Shown piece after piece: positions 1 through 9,292 of a stretch of 64,000 nucleotides of DNA. Under the pieces are notes generated by a model, which saw nothing but the letters and a program-made list of their open reading frames with translations, made no database searches and was not told where the DNA came from. This DNA comes from Enterobacter cloacae (GTDB lineage: Bacteria > Pseudomonadota > Gammaproteobacteria > Enterobacterales > Enterobacteriaceae), in the NCBI RefSeq assembly GCF_011078175.1, contig NZ_JAALCJ010000001.1, positions 744,001 to 808,000 on the forward strand, read 5' to 3'. Position 1 is the stretch's first letter, and each line of letters opens with the position of its first letter. Position numbers and translations under genes: made by a program.

Positions 1-1373
1 ACTCCGAGATTGCGGCGAAAGGCGTGCTGCCAACGTGTCAGGATACCGGTACGGCAATCATTATGGGTAAGAAAGGCCAGCGCGTCTGGACCGGTGGCGG
101 CGACGAAGCGGCGCTGAGTCAGGGCGTGTATAACACCTATACTGAAGACAACCTGCGCTACTCGCAGAATACGGCGCTGGATATGTATAAAGAGGTGAAC
201 ACCGGCACCAACCTGCCGGCGCAGATTGACCTCTACAGCGTCGATGGTGAAGAGTACAAATTCCTGTGCATGGCAAAAGGCGGCGGTTCAGCCAACAAAA
301 CTTATCTGTATCAGGAAACCAAAGCGCTGATTACCCCGGCGAAGCTGAAAAATTATCTGGTTGAGAAGATGCGTACCCTCGGTACTGCGGCCTGTCCGCC
401 GTATCACATTGCGTTTGTGATTGGCGGAACATCAGCTGAAGCCACGCTGAAAACCGTCAAGCTCGCCTCTGCGCGCTACTACGATGGCCTGCCAACCGAA
501 GGCAACGCGCACGGTCAGGCGTTCCGCGACGTTCAACTGGAACAGGAGCTGCTTCAGGAAGCGCAAAACCTCGGACTCGGCGCGCAGTTTGGCGGGAAAT
601 ACTTCGCCCACGATATTCGCGTGATCCGTCTGCCGCGTCACGGCGCCTCCTGCCCGATCGGCATGGGGGTCTCCTGCTCCGCTGACCGTAACATCAAGGC
701 GAAGATTAACCGCGAGGGGATCTGGATTGAGAAGCTGGAGCACAATCCGGGCCAGTATATTCCTGAATCCCTGCGCCAGCAGGGGGAAGGCGACGTGGTA
801 AGCATTGATCTCAACAAGCCGATGCCCGACATTCTGGCGCAGCTTTCCGCGCACCCGGTATCCACCCGCCTGTCGCTGAACGGCACCATCATCGTGGCGC
901 GTGATATCGCCCACGCGAAGCTGAAAGAGCTGCTCGATAACGGCGAAGCCCTGCCGCAGTACGTTAAAGATCATCCGATTTACTACGCAGGCCCGGCGAA
1001 AACGCCAGAAGGTTACGCGTCTGGATCCCTGGGCCCAACCACCGCCGGGCGTATGGACTCCTACGTGGACTTACTGCAATCCCACGGTGCGAGCATGATC
1101 ATGCTGGCCAAAGGCAACCGCAGCCAGCAGGTCACTGACGCCTGCCATAAGCACGGCGGCTTCTACCTCGGCAGCATCGGCGGCCCGGCGGCGGTGCTGG
1201 CGCAAAACAGCATCAAGAGCCTGGAGTGCGTGGCGTATCCGGAACTGGGAATGGAAGCCATCTGGAAAATTGAAGTGGAGAACTTCCCGGCGTTTATCCT
1301 GGTGGATGACAAAGGCAACGACTTCTTCCAGCAGATCCAGAATAAACAGTGCCAGGGGTGCTCACAGCGCTGA
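1..1373 (+). CDS. class I fumarate hydratase, 5'-truncated by window edge
   Basis: This is the 3' part of an oxygen-sensitive [4Fe-4S] fumarase of the FumA/FumB family, which interconverts fumarate and malate in the cytoplasm. The reading frame is open from base 3 with no start, so the N-terminal roughly 95 residues lie outside the window. The first visible residues contain the cluster-ligand motif [10 protein letters not shown]. coli FumA/FumB are 548 aa and match along the whole length, including the [15 protein letters not shown] and [19 protein letters not shown] blocks and a Cys-x2-Cys tail. FumA and FumB cannot be told apart by eye. It converges on the next gene, overlapping its 3' end by 12 bases. 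Confidence 0.95.
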   Translation, partial: SEIAAKGVLPTCQDTGTAIIMGKKGQRVWTGGGDEAALSQGVYNTYTEDNLRYSQNTALDMYKEVNTGTNLPAQIDLYSVDGEEYKFLCMAKGGGSANKTYLYQETKALITPAKLKNYLVEKMRTLGTAACPPYHIAFVIGGTSAEATLKTVKLASARYYDGLPTEGNAHGQAFRDVQLEQELLQEAQNLGLGAQFGGKYFAHDIRVIRLPRHGASCPIGMGVSCSADRNIKAKINREGIWIEKLEHNPGQYIPESLRQQGEGDVVSIDLNKPMPDILAQLSAHPVSTRLSLNGTIIVARDIAHAKLKELLDNGEALPQYVKDHPIYYAGPAKTPEGYASGSLGPTTAGRMDSYVDLLQSHGASMIMLAKGNRSQQVTDACHKHGGFYLGSIGGPAAVLAQNSIKSLECVAYPELGMEAIWKIEVENFPAFILVDDKGNDFFQQIQNKQCQGCSQR

Positions 1374-2255
1374 GCGTTTCCATAACGCCGGAAGCAGCGA
1401 CAGCGTATCGTTGATCAACACGCGCTTGTCGCTGCCCGGCTTCCAGAGGGTGACCATCGTCTGGCTTATTCCCTGGCTGCCCACTTCGGTGGGCAGCCTT
1501 TTTACGTTTTTCCACTGCGTTGCGTGAAGATGAGTCGGCAAAAAACCCCAGCCGCAGCCCTGCTCCAGCAGGCCGCGCAGCATCTCCAGTTCGTTAGTGA
1601 AAAGCGTGTGCCCTGAAATTTGCAGGCGACGGGCAACCGGCTCGTCTGACGCGGCATGCATAATCACCTGTGGCACCAGAGAGAGATCGAGCAGCGACAC
1701 CGGCGACGCAACCTCCGCAAAAAGCGCCGTTGCGGCGTAAAAATCCATTTCGATCGCCCCCAGCGCCCGCCACTCCATTTCATTGCCCACGCTGCGGTTG
1801 CGCGCCTGGCAGATCCCCAGATCGGCCTGACCGTTTGCCAGCATCGCTTCCGCCTCATCGCGGGATGCGCTGGTCAGGCTCAGGCGGATCTTTTTCGTCG
1901 CCAGCGTGGCGATCAGCGCCTGTAAAAAAGCTCTGGGGGTGAACGGATCGTAAGCGAGGGCAATGTCCTGCGTCGCGCTGTCCGGTACCGTTCTGGCAAA
2001 CGCCTCAAACGCCTTGACCTGGCGCATCAGCAGGTGCGCCTGCCGCTGAAGCTGCTCACCCTCCGGCGTCAGGCGCAGGCTGCGCCCCTCTCGCAGGAAC
2101 AGAGCGTAGCCCAGCCCATCCTCAAGGAAATCGATCAGATCCCGCAGGGTAGTACGATCTTTGCCGAGTTTACTGGCCGCCTTCATCAGGCTGCCGTACT
2201 CAGCGACGGCGGTGAACGCCTCAAGCTGGGCAAAGGAATAGATCAGTGATGCCAC
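1362..2255 (-). CDS. LysR-family transcriptional regulator
   Basis: LysR-type regulator with an N-terminal winged helix-turn-helix ([24 protein letters not shown], residues about 6-65) and a C-terminal effector-binding domain. The frame is open further upstream to 2351, but no ATG is well placed; a GTG at 2255 has GGAG six bases ahead and gives a normal 297 aa protein, while a GTG at 2267 is the alternative. It is divergent from the serine hydrolase gene (107 bases between them) and convergent with fumarase, so the hydrolase is the more likely target, but this is inference. The HTH is atypical for the family ([22 protein letters not shown] in place of the usual QPALS-type helix). Effector unknown. 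Confidence 0.8.
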   Translation of the reverse strand: MASLIYSFAQLEAFTAVAEYGSLMKAASKLGKDRTTLRDLIDFLEDGLGYALFLREGRSLRLTPEGEQLQRQAHLLMRQVKAFEAFARTVPDSATQDIALAYDPFTPRAFLQALIATLATKKIRLSLTSASRDEAEAMLANGQADLGICQARNRSVGNEMEWRALGAIEMDFYAATALFAEVASPVSLLDLSLVPQVIMHAASDEPVARRLQISGHTLFTNELEMLRGLLEQGCGWGFLPTHLHATQWKNVKRLPTEVGSQGISQTMVTLWKPGSDKRVLINDTLSLLPALWKRSAL

Positions 2256-2362
2256 GTCATTCTCCACGCGATTTTTCCGGGGGATTTTCCCCCATAACGC
2301 GTTTTTTATTATAGGCCGCAGGTTCTTAAACTGAAGTCCTTCCTGAGCCAAACGAGATAAAT

Positions 2363-3658
2363 ATGAAAATCAAAACAAACCGCACGCTGCTCGCGGCGCT
2401 GGTTGTCAGCAGCCTGCTCTCGCCCGCCGTCATGGCGGCCTGCAACGGTACCGACCTTGCGACCTGTCCGACGCCTTTCGATGCCAGACTCCCGGACGCG
2501 CATACCATGCTCACCTGGAGCCAGGCCGATCGCGTGGTGGGTTTTCGCAATGACTACCGCAACTACGCGGGAGATGTGTTCCGCCACGGCAACGCTACGC
2601 CGCTGCTGCCCGCAGAAAAACCGCTCACCGATGCCCGCTATCAGGTAAAGGGTAAGAGTTACACTCTTCAGGATTACCTGAAACGCCAGAACGTCAGCGG
2701 CATGCTGGTGCTGAAAGATGGCAAAGTGGCCTATAAATACCTGGGTGAAGGCAATACCGACTCAACGCTCTGGACGTCGCGCTCCGTGGGCAAATCCGTG
2801 GTCTCCGCGCTGGTGGGTGTTGCAATTAAAGAAGGGAAAATCCACTCCCTGGAGGACCTTGTCACCGAATACGAACCGGATTTAAAAGGCACCGCCTGGG
2901 AGGGCGTAACGCTGAAACAGCTCATCACCCACACCTCTGGCGTGGCGTGGAACGAAGATTACACCAACCCGCAATCTGACTTCGCCCGGCTTACCGAATG
3001 CGAAGCGAAGCCGGGCACCTACGACTGCGTGCGCACCCTGGTGAAGGGGTTACACCGTGAACACCCGGCGGGCGAAAACTGGTCCTATTCCTCGGGTGGC
3101 GCCTGGCTGTTAGGCGATGTGCTTGAGCGCGCCACCGGCATGACGCTCGCGGCGTATCTGGAGAAAAGCATCTGGCAGCCGTACGGTATGGCGAGCGACG
3201 GCGTGTGGCATGCCTACAGCAAAGGCCAGCACGATGTGGGCGCGCATGGGTTCAACGCCACGCTGGAAGACTGGGGGCGTTTCGGGGAGTTTATCCTGCA
3301 TAACGGAATGCTGCCGGACGGGAAGTCGATCCTCCCCGAGGGCTGGGTGAAGCAGTCCTCAGCCTGGACGCAGGCCAAAGGATCGGTGTCCGACGCGCAT
3401 CCGAAGGGCTTGTATGGCTACCAGTGGTGGAACAACGAAGTGCCGGCCACTGCCACAAACGTGGAGCCGAAAGTCGACAATTCGCTGAAGGATTCCCTGT
3501 GGGCGCTGGGCATTTTTGGTCAGATGATCATGATTAATCAGAAAGAAAATCTGGTTATCGTCCAGTGGTCCACCTGGCCGCAGGCAGAGCCGTCATTCAG
3601 CGCCCAGCCGCTGGAAGCGTCGCTGATGTTTAGCGCGATTGCGAACGCGCTGCGCTGA
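2363..3658 (+). CDS. secreted serine hydrolase of the class C beta-lactamase/esterase superfamily
   Basis: Predicted periplasmic hydrolase of 431 aa. Residues 1-25 form a signal peptide ending in AVMA. The nucleophile motif SxxK is at S141-VG-K144, and the Tyr motif is Y242-S-S near WSYSSGGAWLLG, as in EstB/6-aminohexanoate-oligomer hydrolase-like members of the beta-lactamase-related family rather than in true AmpC. Two cysteine pairs in the mature part (27/35 and 213/222) could form disulfides. Physiological substrate unknown. It stands alone after a LysR gene on the other strand and is followed by a GC hairpin. It should not be read as a resistance gene: the KTG-type third motif is not evident. 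Confidence 0.8.
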   Translation: MKIKTNRTLLAALVVSSLLSPAVMAACNGTDLATCPTPFDARLPDAHTMLTWSQADRVVGFRNDYRNYAGDVFRHGNATPLLPAEKPLTDARYQVKGKSYTLQDYLKRQNVSGMLVLKDGKVAYKYLGEGNTDSTLWTSRSVGKSVVSALVGVAIKEGKIHSLEDLVTEYEPDLKGTAWEGVTLKQLITHTSGVAWNEDYTNPQSDFARLTECEAKPGTYDCVRTLVKGLHREHPAGENWSYSSGGAWLLGDVLERATGMTLAAYLEKSIWQPYGMASDGVWHAYSKGQHDVGAHGFNATLEDWGRFGEFILHNGMLPDGKSILPEGWVKQSSAWTQAKGSVSDAHPKGLYGYQWWNNEVPATATNVEPKVDNSLKDSLWALGIFGQMIMINQKENLVIVQWSTWPQAEPSFSAQPLEASLMFSAIANALR

Positions 3659-3666
3659 TCGTCCCA

Positions 3667-3685
3667 AGCCAGGCCTCGCCTGGCT
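3667..3685 (+). terminator. possible terminator hairpin after the serine hydrolase gene
   Basis: An 8 bp perfect stem (AGCCAGGC/GCCTGGCT) with a 3-base loop lies 9 bases after the stop codon. There is no T-run behind it, so it may be only a transcript-stabilising hairpin. The rest of 3686-3918 holds AT-rich sequence upstream of the transporter gene with no gene that I can support. Confidence 0.4.
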
Positions 3686-3918
3686 AATCACCTGCGCGAT
3701 GTCACAAAACAGCGATATCAGTAACTTAGCGAAATCGAGTAAATAAAAGATCAGCGAAATGTTAAGTTATTGTTGAGTATGTAAATACTGGTCAACACAT
3801 TGTCATTAATGCACCACACGCATCAGTCCATGCGCTATTTGCGCTTATTAATTTCCCTTTCCTGATCCAGTTTTCAGAAACAGACGAGCATAACGTCATT
3901 ATAAAACTGGAGATAATC

Positions 3919-5220
3919 ATGGTTTCCTCAACCTCACCTGCAACGGTTCGTGCGAAAGCGGGCTCGATTTTCCGCGTCACGTCGGGCAACTTTCTTGAGC
4001 AATTCGACTTCTTTCTGTTCGGCTTTTATGCCACCTATATCGCCCATACTTTTTTCCCGGCAAGCAGTGAATTTGCGTCGCTGATGATGACCTTTGCCGT
4101 CTTTGGCGCAGGCTTTCTGATGCGTCCCATTGGGGCCATTGTCCTGGGGGCTTACATTGATAAAGTGGGTCGCCGAAAAGGACTGATCGTCACCCTGTCG
4201 ATTATGGCCGCCGGAACGTTCCTGATTGTGCTGATCCCTTCTTATCAGAGCATTGGCCTGTGGGCACCGCTGCTGGTGCTAACCGGCCGCCTGTTGCAGG
4301 GTTTTTCGGCAGGCGCCGAGCTGGGCGGGGTTTCGGTTTATCTGGCGGAGATCGCCACGCCGGGCCGCAAGGGTTTCTACACCAGCTGGCAGTCGGGTAG
4401 CCAGCAGGTCGCCATTATGATCGCGGCGGCGATGGGCTTCGCGCTGAATATGGTGCTGGAAGAGAGTGCCATTCGCGAATGGGGGTGGCGTATTCCTTTC
4501 CTGTTTGGCTGTCTGATTGTGCCGTTCATCTTTTTCCTGCGCCGCAAGCTCGAAGAGACCGAGGAATTCAGCGCCCGTCGCCACCGTCTGGCGATGCGTC
4601 AGGTCTTCACAACGCTGCTCGCTAACTGGTCGGTAGTCGTCGCGGGCATGCTGATGGTGGCAATGACCACCACCGCGTTTTACCTGATCACCGTTTACGC
4701 GCCGACCTTCGGTAAAAAAGTCCTGATGCTCAGCGCGTCGGACAGTCTTCTGGTCACGCTGCTGGTGGCGGTGTCGAATTTTTTCTGGCTGCCGGTGGGC
4801 GGCGCGCTGTCGGATCGCTTCGGGCGTAAACCGGTGCTGATCGCCATGACGCTGCTGGCACTGGCGACCAGCTATCCGGCGCTGACGATGTTGGCCGCAG
4901 CCCCGAGCTTCTCAATGATGCTGACCGTGCTGCTGTGGCTCTCTTTCCTCTACGGCCTGTATAACGGCGCGATGATCCCGGCCCTGACGGAGATCATGCC
5001 AGCAGAGGTGCGCGTGGCGGGATTCTCGCTGGCTTACAGCCTGGCCACAGCCGTCTTTGGTGGTTTCACGCCGGTGATTTCTACCGCCTTAATTGAGTAC
5101 ACCGGCGACAAAGCCTCTCCGGGTTACTGGATGAGCTTTGCCGCCGTTTGCGCCCTGCTGGCAACGCTTTATCTCTATCGTCGTCGCACGTTAGCCCTGC
5201 ATACCGCTGTTGAGGAGTGA
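3919..5220 (+). CDS. MFS tricarboxylate:proton symporter (CitA/TcuC-like)
   Basis: Twelve-helix inner-membrane carrier of 433 aa. It closely follows the plasmid-borne E. coli CitA / Klebsiella citrate symporter and the tricarballylate carrier TcuC, including the block [20 protein letters not shown] at the N-terminus, the loop motif [24 protein letters not shown] in the middle and SDRFGRKPV in the second half. The expected substrate is citrate or a related tricarboxylate taken up with protons; the exact one cannot be fixed by eye. A GGAG precedes the ATG. The next gene starts 4 bases after the stop, so the two form one operon. Confidence 0.85.
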   Translation: MVSSTSPATVRAKAGSIFRVTSGNFLEQFDFFLFGFYATYIAHTFFPASSEFASLMMTFAVFGAGFLMRPIGAIVLGAYIDKVGRRKGLIVTLSIMAAGTFLIVLIPSYQSIGLWAPLLVLTGRLLQGFSAGAELGGVSVYLAEIATPGRKGFYTSWQSGSQQVAIMIAAAMGFALNMVLEESAIREWGWRIPFLFGCLIVPFIFFLRRKLEETEEFSARRHRLAMRQVFTTLLANWSVVVAGMLMVAMTTTAFYLITVYAPTFGKKVLMLSASDSLLVTLLVAVSNFFWLPVGGALSDRFGRKPVLIAMTLLALATSYPALTMLAAAPSFSMMLTVLLWLSFLYGLYNGAMIPALTEIMPAEVRVAGFSLAYSLATAVFGGFTPVISTALIEYTGDKASPGYWMSFAAVCALLATLYLYRRRTLALHTAVEE

Positions 5221-5223
5221 TTG

Positions 5224-6015
5224 ATGATGTTTACATTCAGAACGGTGATTGCCGCCCTGACCTTGGCCACCCTCAGCGCGGGCGCGCCTGCACAGGATGT
5301 GACGGTGATGATTTCTGGCGGCTTCAAAGCGGCGCTGGAGAAGCTGGCGCCGCAGTACGAAGCGAGGAGCGGCGACACAATCATTTTGATCTCCGGCCCG
5401 TCGATGGGCAAAACGCCGCAGGCCATTCCGGCCCGGCTCGCCCGGGGCGAAAAAGCGGACGTGGTGATTATGGTGGGCGATGCGCTGACGAAACTGGAAC
5501 AGGATCGCAGGACGGCGGCAGGCTCCCGCGTGGAGCTGGCGGATTCGCCCGTCGGGATGGTGGTCAGGGCGGGCGGGCCGGTGCCGGATATCAGTACGGT
5601 GCCCGCCCTGCGGCAAACGCTGCTGAAGGCGCATTCCATGGCCTATTCCGACAGCGCCAGCGGCCGGTATGTTGAGAGCCAGCTGTTCCATAAGCTGGGC
5701 ATCGACGGCCAGGTCCACGAAAAAGCGCACCGGGTTGAGCGCATCCCGGTGGCGTCTGAAGTGGCAAAAGGGAAATACGAGCTCGGCTTTCAGCAGGTGA
5801 GCGAGCTTCTGCCGGTCCCGGGGGTGACGTTCGTGGGTAAGTTACCTGACGACATGCAGTACATTACCCGTTTCGCCGGAGCCGTAACGCAGAAGGCCGA
5901 CCATCCCGAGCAGGGAAAAGCGCTGCTGACCTTTCTCTCCTCGCCACAGGCCGCCAGCATCATTACGGCAACGGGCTTAACGCCCGTCAGTGCACCTCGC
6001 GATACTGCTCGATGA
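5224..6015 (+). CDS. ModA-like periplasmic substrate-binding protein (orphan)
   Basis: Protein of 263 aa with a signal peptide (about 1-23, ending APA) and the fold pattern of the molybdate/sulfate-type binding proteins (DVTVMISGGFKAALEKLAP at the start of the mature part, ADVVIMVGDAL, KYELGFQQVSELL). No ABC permease or ATPase gene is next to it, and it is translationally close to the citrate-type carrier, so it may bind a carboxylate or act as a periplasmic sensor instead of serving a molybdate importer. TTG at 5221, ATG 5224 and ATG 5227 are all possible starts; ATG 5224 is chosen for its spacing to GAGGAG. Its last 29 bases overlap the convergent LysR gene. Confidence 0.75.
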   Translation: MMFTFRTVIAALTLATLSAGAPAQDVTVMISGGFKAALEKLAPQYEARSGDTIILISGPSMGKTPQAIPARLARGEKADVVIMVGDALTKLEQDRRTAAGSRVELADSPVGMVVRAGGPVPDISTVPALRQTLLKAHSMAYSDSASGRYVESQLFHKLGIDGQVHEKAHRVERIPVASEVAKGKYELGFQQVSELLPVPGVTFVGKLPDDMQYITRFAGAVTQKADHPEQGKALLTFLSSPQAASIITATGLTPVSAPRDTAR

Positions 6016-6889
6016 TCAGCGTTTCGAGTTCGGCAGCAATATAGGACTGGATCCGCCCGCGGCGGCGGATCAGCCCCACGGTTCGCCTGACTTCAGGCTC
6101 GGTTAAAGGTACCGACGTCAGCAGCGAATGCTCTGCGCGGGGCATCGACATGGCGGGAACGGCCGCAATGCCGATCCCGGCTTCAACCATCCCCAGCATG
6201 GTCGTCACGTGCCGCGTTTCGCAGATGCTGGGGCGCTCAGGCCGAATATGCCCGACCCGCTGGTCGAGAAGATTGCGGTTGCCGGAGGTTTTATCCAGAC
6301 CGATATAATCCTGCTGATAAAAAGCCTGCCACGTCAGGCTTTTTCTTTTTGCAAGCGGGCTGTCGCGCCGGCAGGCAGCCACGTAGACATCCTCCACCAG
6401 CGGGACAAACTCGATGTCGGGCTGCAAACTCCGGGCAAAGCAGATACCAAAATCTGCCTGTCCGCGGACAACGGCCTCGATAACATTTCCGGCGCTGCTG
6501 TCGATCAGTTTTATGCGCACGCGGGGGTAACGGGACTGAAAGCGGCGGATCACATCCGGCATAAAGTAACAGGCGGCTGACGGCACCGTTGCCACGGTGA
6601 TCAGCCCCGTGCGCTCCTCGCTGGCCTTATCGATATCCGAAAGCATGGACTCCACATCGGCAAGCAATTGCCCGCACCGGTCGGCAAAGGTCTGACCATA
6701 CAGGGTCAGCGTGACGCGCCGGGTGGTTCTGTCGAACAGTTTTGTCCCCAGTGCCGCCTCCAGCTTTTCAATCCTGCGGCTCAACGCCGACTGGGAAAGG
6801 CAGATAGACTCCGCCGCAAGACGGAAATTGCCGTATTCCAGCAACGCGCGGAAGGCGTAGAGATCGTTGAGGTCAAAATTGACGGGCAT
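5987..6889 (-). CDS. LysR-family transcriptional regulator
   Basis: A 300 aa LysR protein with the classical N-terminal HTH (FRLAAESICLSQSALSRRIEKLE, residues about 20-45) and a full effector-binding domain. ATG at 6889 is preferred because AAGGA lies just upstream; a GTG at 6910 would add 7 residues. It is convergent with the carrier/binding-protein operon and overlaps it by 29 bases, which suggests a shared function, probably control of that operon. The domain resembles regulators of aromatic or organic acid uptake, but the ligand is unknown. Confidence 0.85.
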   Translation of the reverse strand: MPVNFDLNDLYAFRALLEYGNFRLAAESICLSQSALSRRIEKLEAALGTKLFDRTTRRVTLTLYGQTFADRCGQLLADVESMLSDIDKASEERTGLITVATVPSAACYFMPDVIRRFQSRYPRVRIKLIDSSAGNVIEAVVRGQADFGICFARSLQPDIEFVPLVEDVYVAACRRDSPLAKRKSLTWQAFYQQDYIGLDKTSGNRNLLDQRVGHIRPERPSICETRHVTTMLGMVEAGIGIAAVPAMSMPRAEHSLLTSVPLTEPEVRRTVGLIRRRGRIQSYIAAELETLIIEQYREVH

Positions 6890-7151
6890 ACTGACGGGAT
6901 CCTTAAGCACGAGAGGGTAATAGATTTATCATAGCGCGCACGACATGCTTCACAAAATGAAGGGGATACCCCTAAAGCGCTATCAACCTGACGGCACATA
7001 GTGATAGTTTATGCGGGCTGGATTCCTCTTAAACAGGCTGCCATTCTGCATGCACCCGAAGAGGAGTGTCATACTGCTTAACAGAGTATGTTGGCATGCT
7101 AACAGCCCCTGACCTTTCCATTTTGTTCACGTGCGAGTAACGAGCAAAGCG

Positions 7152-7949
7152 ATGATTAAGTGGCCCTGGAAAACGAACGAAGCTGGTCGAAATATGGCGC
7201 TGCCCTGGGATGAGGCTCTGGCGATCCCCGTGCTGGCGAATCTCTTGCCTGAAGAGCAATCAAAGCTGATTCAGCTGGCCGAACGTTTTTTACAGCAAAA
7301 ACGGCTGGTGCCGCTACAGGGCTTCGAACTGGATCCGCTTAAAAATTCGCGCATCGCTCTGCTTTTCTGCTTGCCGGTGCTGGAGCTGGGCATCGAGTGG
7401 CTGGATGGCTTCCACGAAGTGCTGATCTACCCGGCGCCGTTTATCGTCGATGATGAGTGGGAGGATGATATCGGACTGGTGCATAACCAGCGTATGGTCC
7501 AGTCAGGACAAAGCTGGCAGCAAGGACCGATAATTCTCAACTGGCTGGATATTCAGGACTCGTTTGATGCCTCGGGCTTCAACCTGATCATTCACGAAGT
7601 GGCGCATAAGCTCGATACCCGCAACGGCGATCGCGCCAGCGGCGTGCCGCTGATCCCGCTGCGTGAAGTCGCGGGATGGGAGCACGACCTGCACGCGGCG
7701 ATGGAAAATATTCAGGATGAGATAGACCTGGTGGGCGAAAGCGCGGCCAGCATTGATGCCTACGCCGCGACCGATCCCGCCGAGTGCTTTGCGGTGCTGT
7801 CCGAGTATTTCTTTAGCGCACCTGAGCTTTTTGCTCCACGTTTCCCGGCGCTGTGGCAGCGTTTTTGCCAGTTTTATCAGCAGGATCCTCTCCAGCGTCT
7901 GCGGCAAAGCGAGGACGCTGCCAGCACATCCTCTCATCCGTTCCACTAA
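7152..7949 (+). CDS. mtfA: zinc-dependent peptidase MtfA (Mlc titration factor)
   Basis: MtfA (YeeI) binds and inactivates the glucose repressor Mlc and so relieves repression of ptsG; it is also a zinc aminopeptidase of the anthrax-lethal-factor-like type. The 265 aa protein (E. coli 265) starts MIKWPWK and contains the metal motif HEVAHKLD followed by NGDRASG. The start at 7152 is chosen over an in-frame upstream codon because it matches E. coli exactly. In E. coli mtfA is directly next to asnT; here the aerobactin locus sits between them. Its stop overlaps the stop of shiF by 4 bases, tail to tail. Confidence 0.97.
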   Translation: MIKWPWKTNEAGRNMALPWDEALAIPVLANLLPEEQSKLIQLAERFLQQKRLVPLQGFELDPLKNSRIALLFCLPVLELGIEWLDGFHEVLIYPAPFIVDDEWEDDIGLVHNQRMVQSGQSWQQGPIILNWLDIQDSFDASGFNLIIHEVAHKLDTRNGDRASGVPLIPLREVAGWEHDLHAAMENIQDEIDLVGESAASIDAYAATDPAECFAVLSEYFFSAPELFAPRFPALWQRFCQFYQQDPLQRLRQSEDAASTSSHPFH

Positions 7950-9154
7950 CGTTCAGCAGGGGTACGATCGGCCGATCGTACCCATACGCTTACCGCGAAA
8001 AACAGCAGCGCCATTCCCCAGGCGGCAGTAATTAAAAACTGCTCACCGAAAAAACGCGTCACCACGGGTACCAGCAGCGCGCTGGCCCCGTAGCCCAGCG
8101 TATGGCTGGTGGCGATCACCCCTGCACCTTTGCCCGTCGTCAGGCGATCGTTAAGCAAAAGCTGGTATCCCGGCGTTGCCATGGCGGCACCCAGCGAAGT
8201 GATGACAATTCCCAGGTAAAACAGGGCTAAACCAGCGAGAGACATCAGCCCAAGACCCGCCACCATCAGTACCGCGGCAATCAAGAGTAAAACTCTCGGG
8301 GTAAAATGCTGCGGGCGAACCACCAGAAACTGCGCCGCCAGGGTCGCCAGGGCGGCCAGACTCAGCAATAGCGCGACATGATGACTGATTTGCACGGCAT
8401 CGCCATTGAATAACGGGCGAAGATGCGGTGATAAGCCAAGCTGCATCAGGCTGACCAGCGCCGCCAGCAGCAGCGCCAGCACCAGGAAAGGCAACATAGA
8501 GGCATTTAGCCGCGTCGACTGATGCGCCACCGGCGGCAGCGGGGGATCGGCGGCTTCGCGCAGCACCAGCAGCAGCGCGATAAACGGCGCCAGGGCCATC
8601 AGCCAGAGCGGTGCGACCGGGCTGACGCTGAGCATCACCGCGGCCAGAGGCGGCCCCAGCAGTCGCCCGCAGCTAAGGCCAGAACTGATTGTTGCCAGCG
8701 CCGCCATCCTTTTGTCAAGCCCCGCGCGTTGAATGGCCCACGTCTGGGCCGCAGGCACCAGTCCCGATACCGTCAGTCCATACAGCATGCGCGACAAAAC
8801 CAGCCCCGCCATTCCCCAGAAGGCATTCAGCGCACCGTTCGACATCGCCCAGACCACCAGCGCCATCACGCCGAAGCTTGCCAGATAACCGCCTAACGAG
8901 GCCAGCATAACCATCTTACAGCCGTGCCGCTCGCTCTGGCGTCCCCACCAGGGCGAGGCGGGTAAAAAGAGCATCGAGCCGAACATCAGCAGCCCGGCCC
9001 AGACGGAGAGCGACAGTCCGGTCAGGGAGACCAGCTGCGGCAGCATAACCAGCAAACCGTTTTGCCCAATACCTAATAAACCGGCGCCCAGTGCCAGGGG
9101 CCAGTTCGGTTTGGAAGCGACAACGTCAGTGAAATTCTCAGTACGAGCGCGCAT
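7946..9154 (-). CDS. shiF: MFS transporter ShiF of the aerobactin locus
   Basis: A 402 aa twelve-helix major facilitator protein, divergent from iucA exactly as shiF is on ColV-type aerobactin plasmids and in Klebsiella and Shigella loci. Its role is not settled; siderophore export or a supporting role in aerobactin synthesis has been proposed for the family. The 138-base gap to iucA carries the Fur-controlled promoter region. The ATG at 9154 is the only sensible start. The encoded helices and the conserved loop [11 protein letters not shown] after helix 2 are visible. Confidence 0.85.
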   Translation of the reverse strand: MRARTENFTDVVASKPNWPLALGAGLLGIGQNGLLVMLPQLVSLTGLSLSVWAGLLMFGSMLFLPASPWWGRQSERHGCKMVMLASLGGYLASFGVMALVVWAMSNGALNAFWGMAGLVLSRMLYGLTVSGLVPAAQTWAIQRAGLDKRMAALATISSGLSCGRLLGPPLAAVMLSVSPVAPLWLMALAPFIALLLVLREAADPPLPPVAHQSTRLNASMLPFLVLALLLAALVSLMQLGLSPHLRPLFNGDAVQISHHVALLLSLAALATLAAQFLVVRPQHFTPRVLLLIAAVLMVAGLGLMSLAGLALFYLGIVITSLGAAMATPGYQLLLNDRLTTGKGAGVIATSHTLGYGASALLVPVVTRFFGEQFLITAAWGMALLFFAVSVWVRSADRTPAER

Positions 9155-9226
9155 AAGATTGTGAATATAATGTCAATAAATGTGTGGAAATTATGAAGTT
9201 TATGAAAACAAATATTGCAAAAATAG

Positions 9227-9254
9227 TTGCCACTGTAAACAGAATGAATATCAT
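9227..9254 (+). promoter_or_regulatory. predicted iucA promoter (-35 TTGCCA, -10 TATCAT)
   Basis: TTGCCA at 9227-9232 and TATCAT at 9249-9254 are separated by 16 bases and lie about 40-65 bases ahead of the iucA ATG. The Fur box begins inside the -10 element, which would block polymerase when iron-loaded Fur is bound. Prediction from sequence only. Confidence 0.5.
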
Positions 9255-9270
9255 AACGAGAATTATTATC
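9252..9270 (+). promoter_or_regulatory. Fur box in the shiF-iucA intergenic region
   Basis: CATAACGAGAATTATTATC matches the 19-base Fur consensus GATAATGAGAATCATTATC at 16 of 19 positions. It lies 22 bases before the iucA start, where Fur sites of other aerobactin promoters are found, so iron-dependent repression of the operon is expected. Confidence 0.8.
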
Positions 9271-9292
9271 AGTCATGGAATGAGGTACAACT

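Noticed and set aside
2363..3658. Calling the serine hydrolase a beta-lactamase
   Set aside because: It has SxxK and a Tyr motif but no clear KTG motif and resembles esterase/amide hydrolase members of the superfamily.
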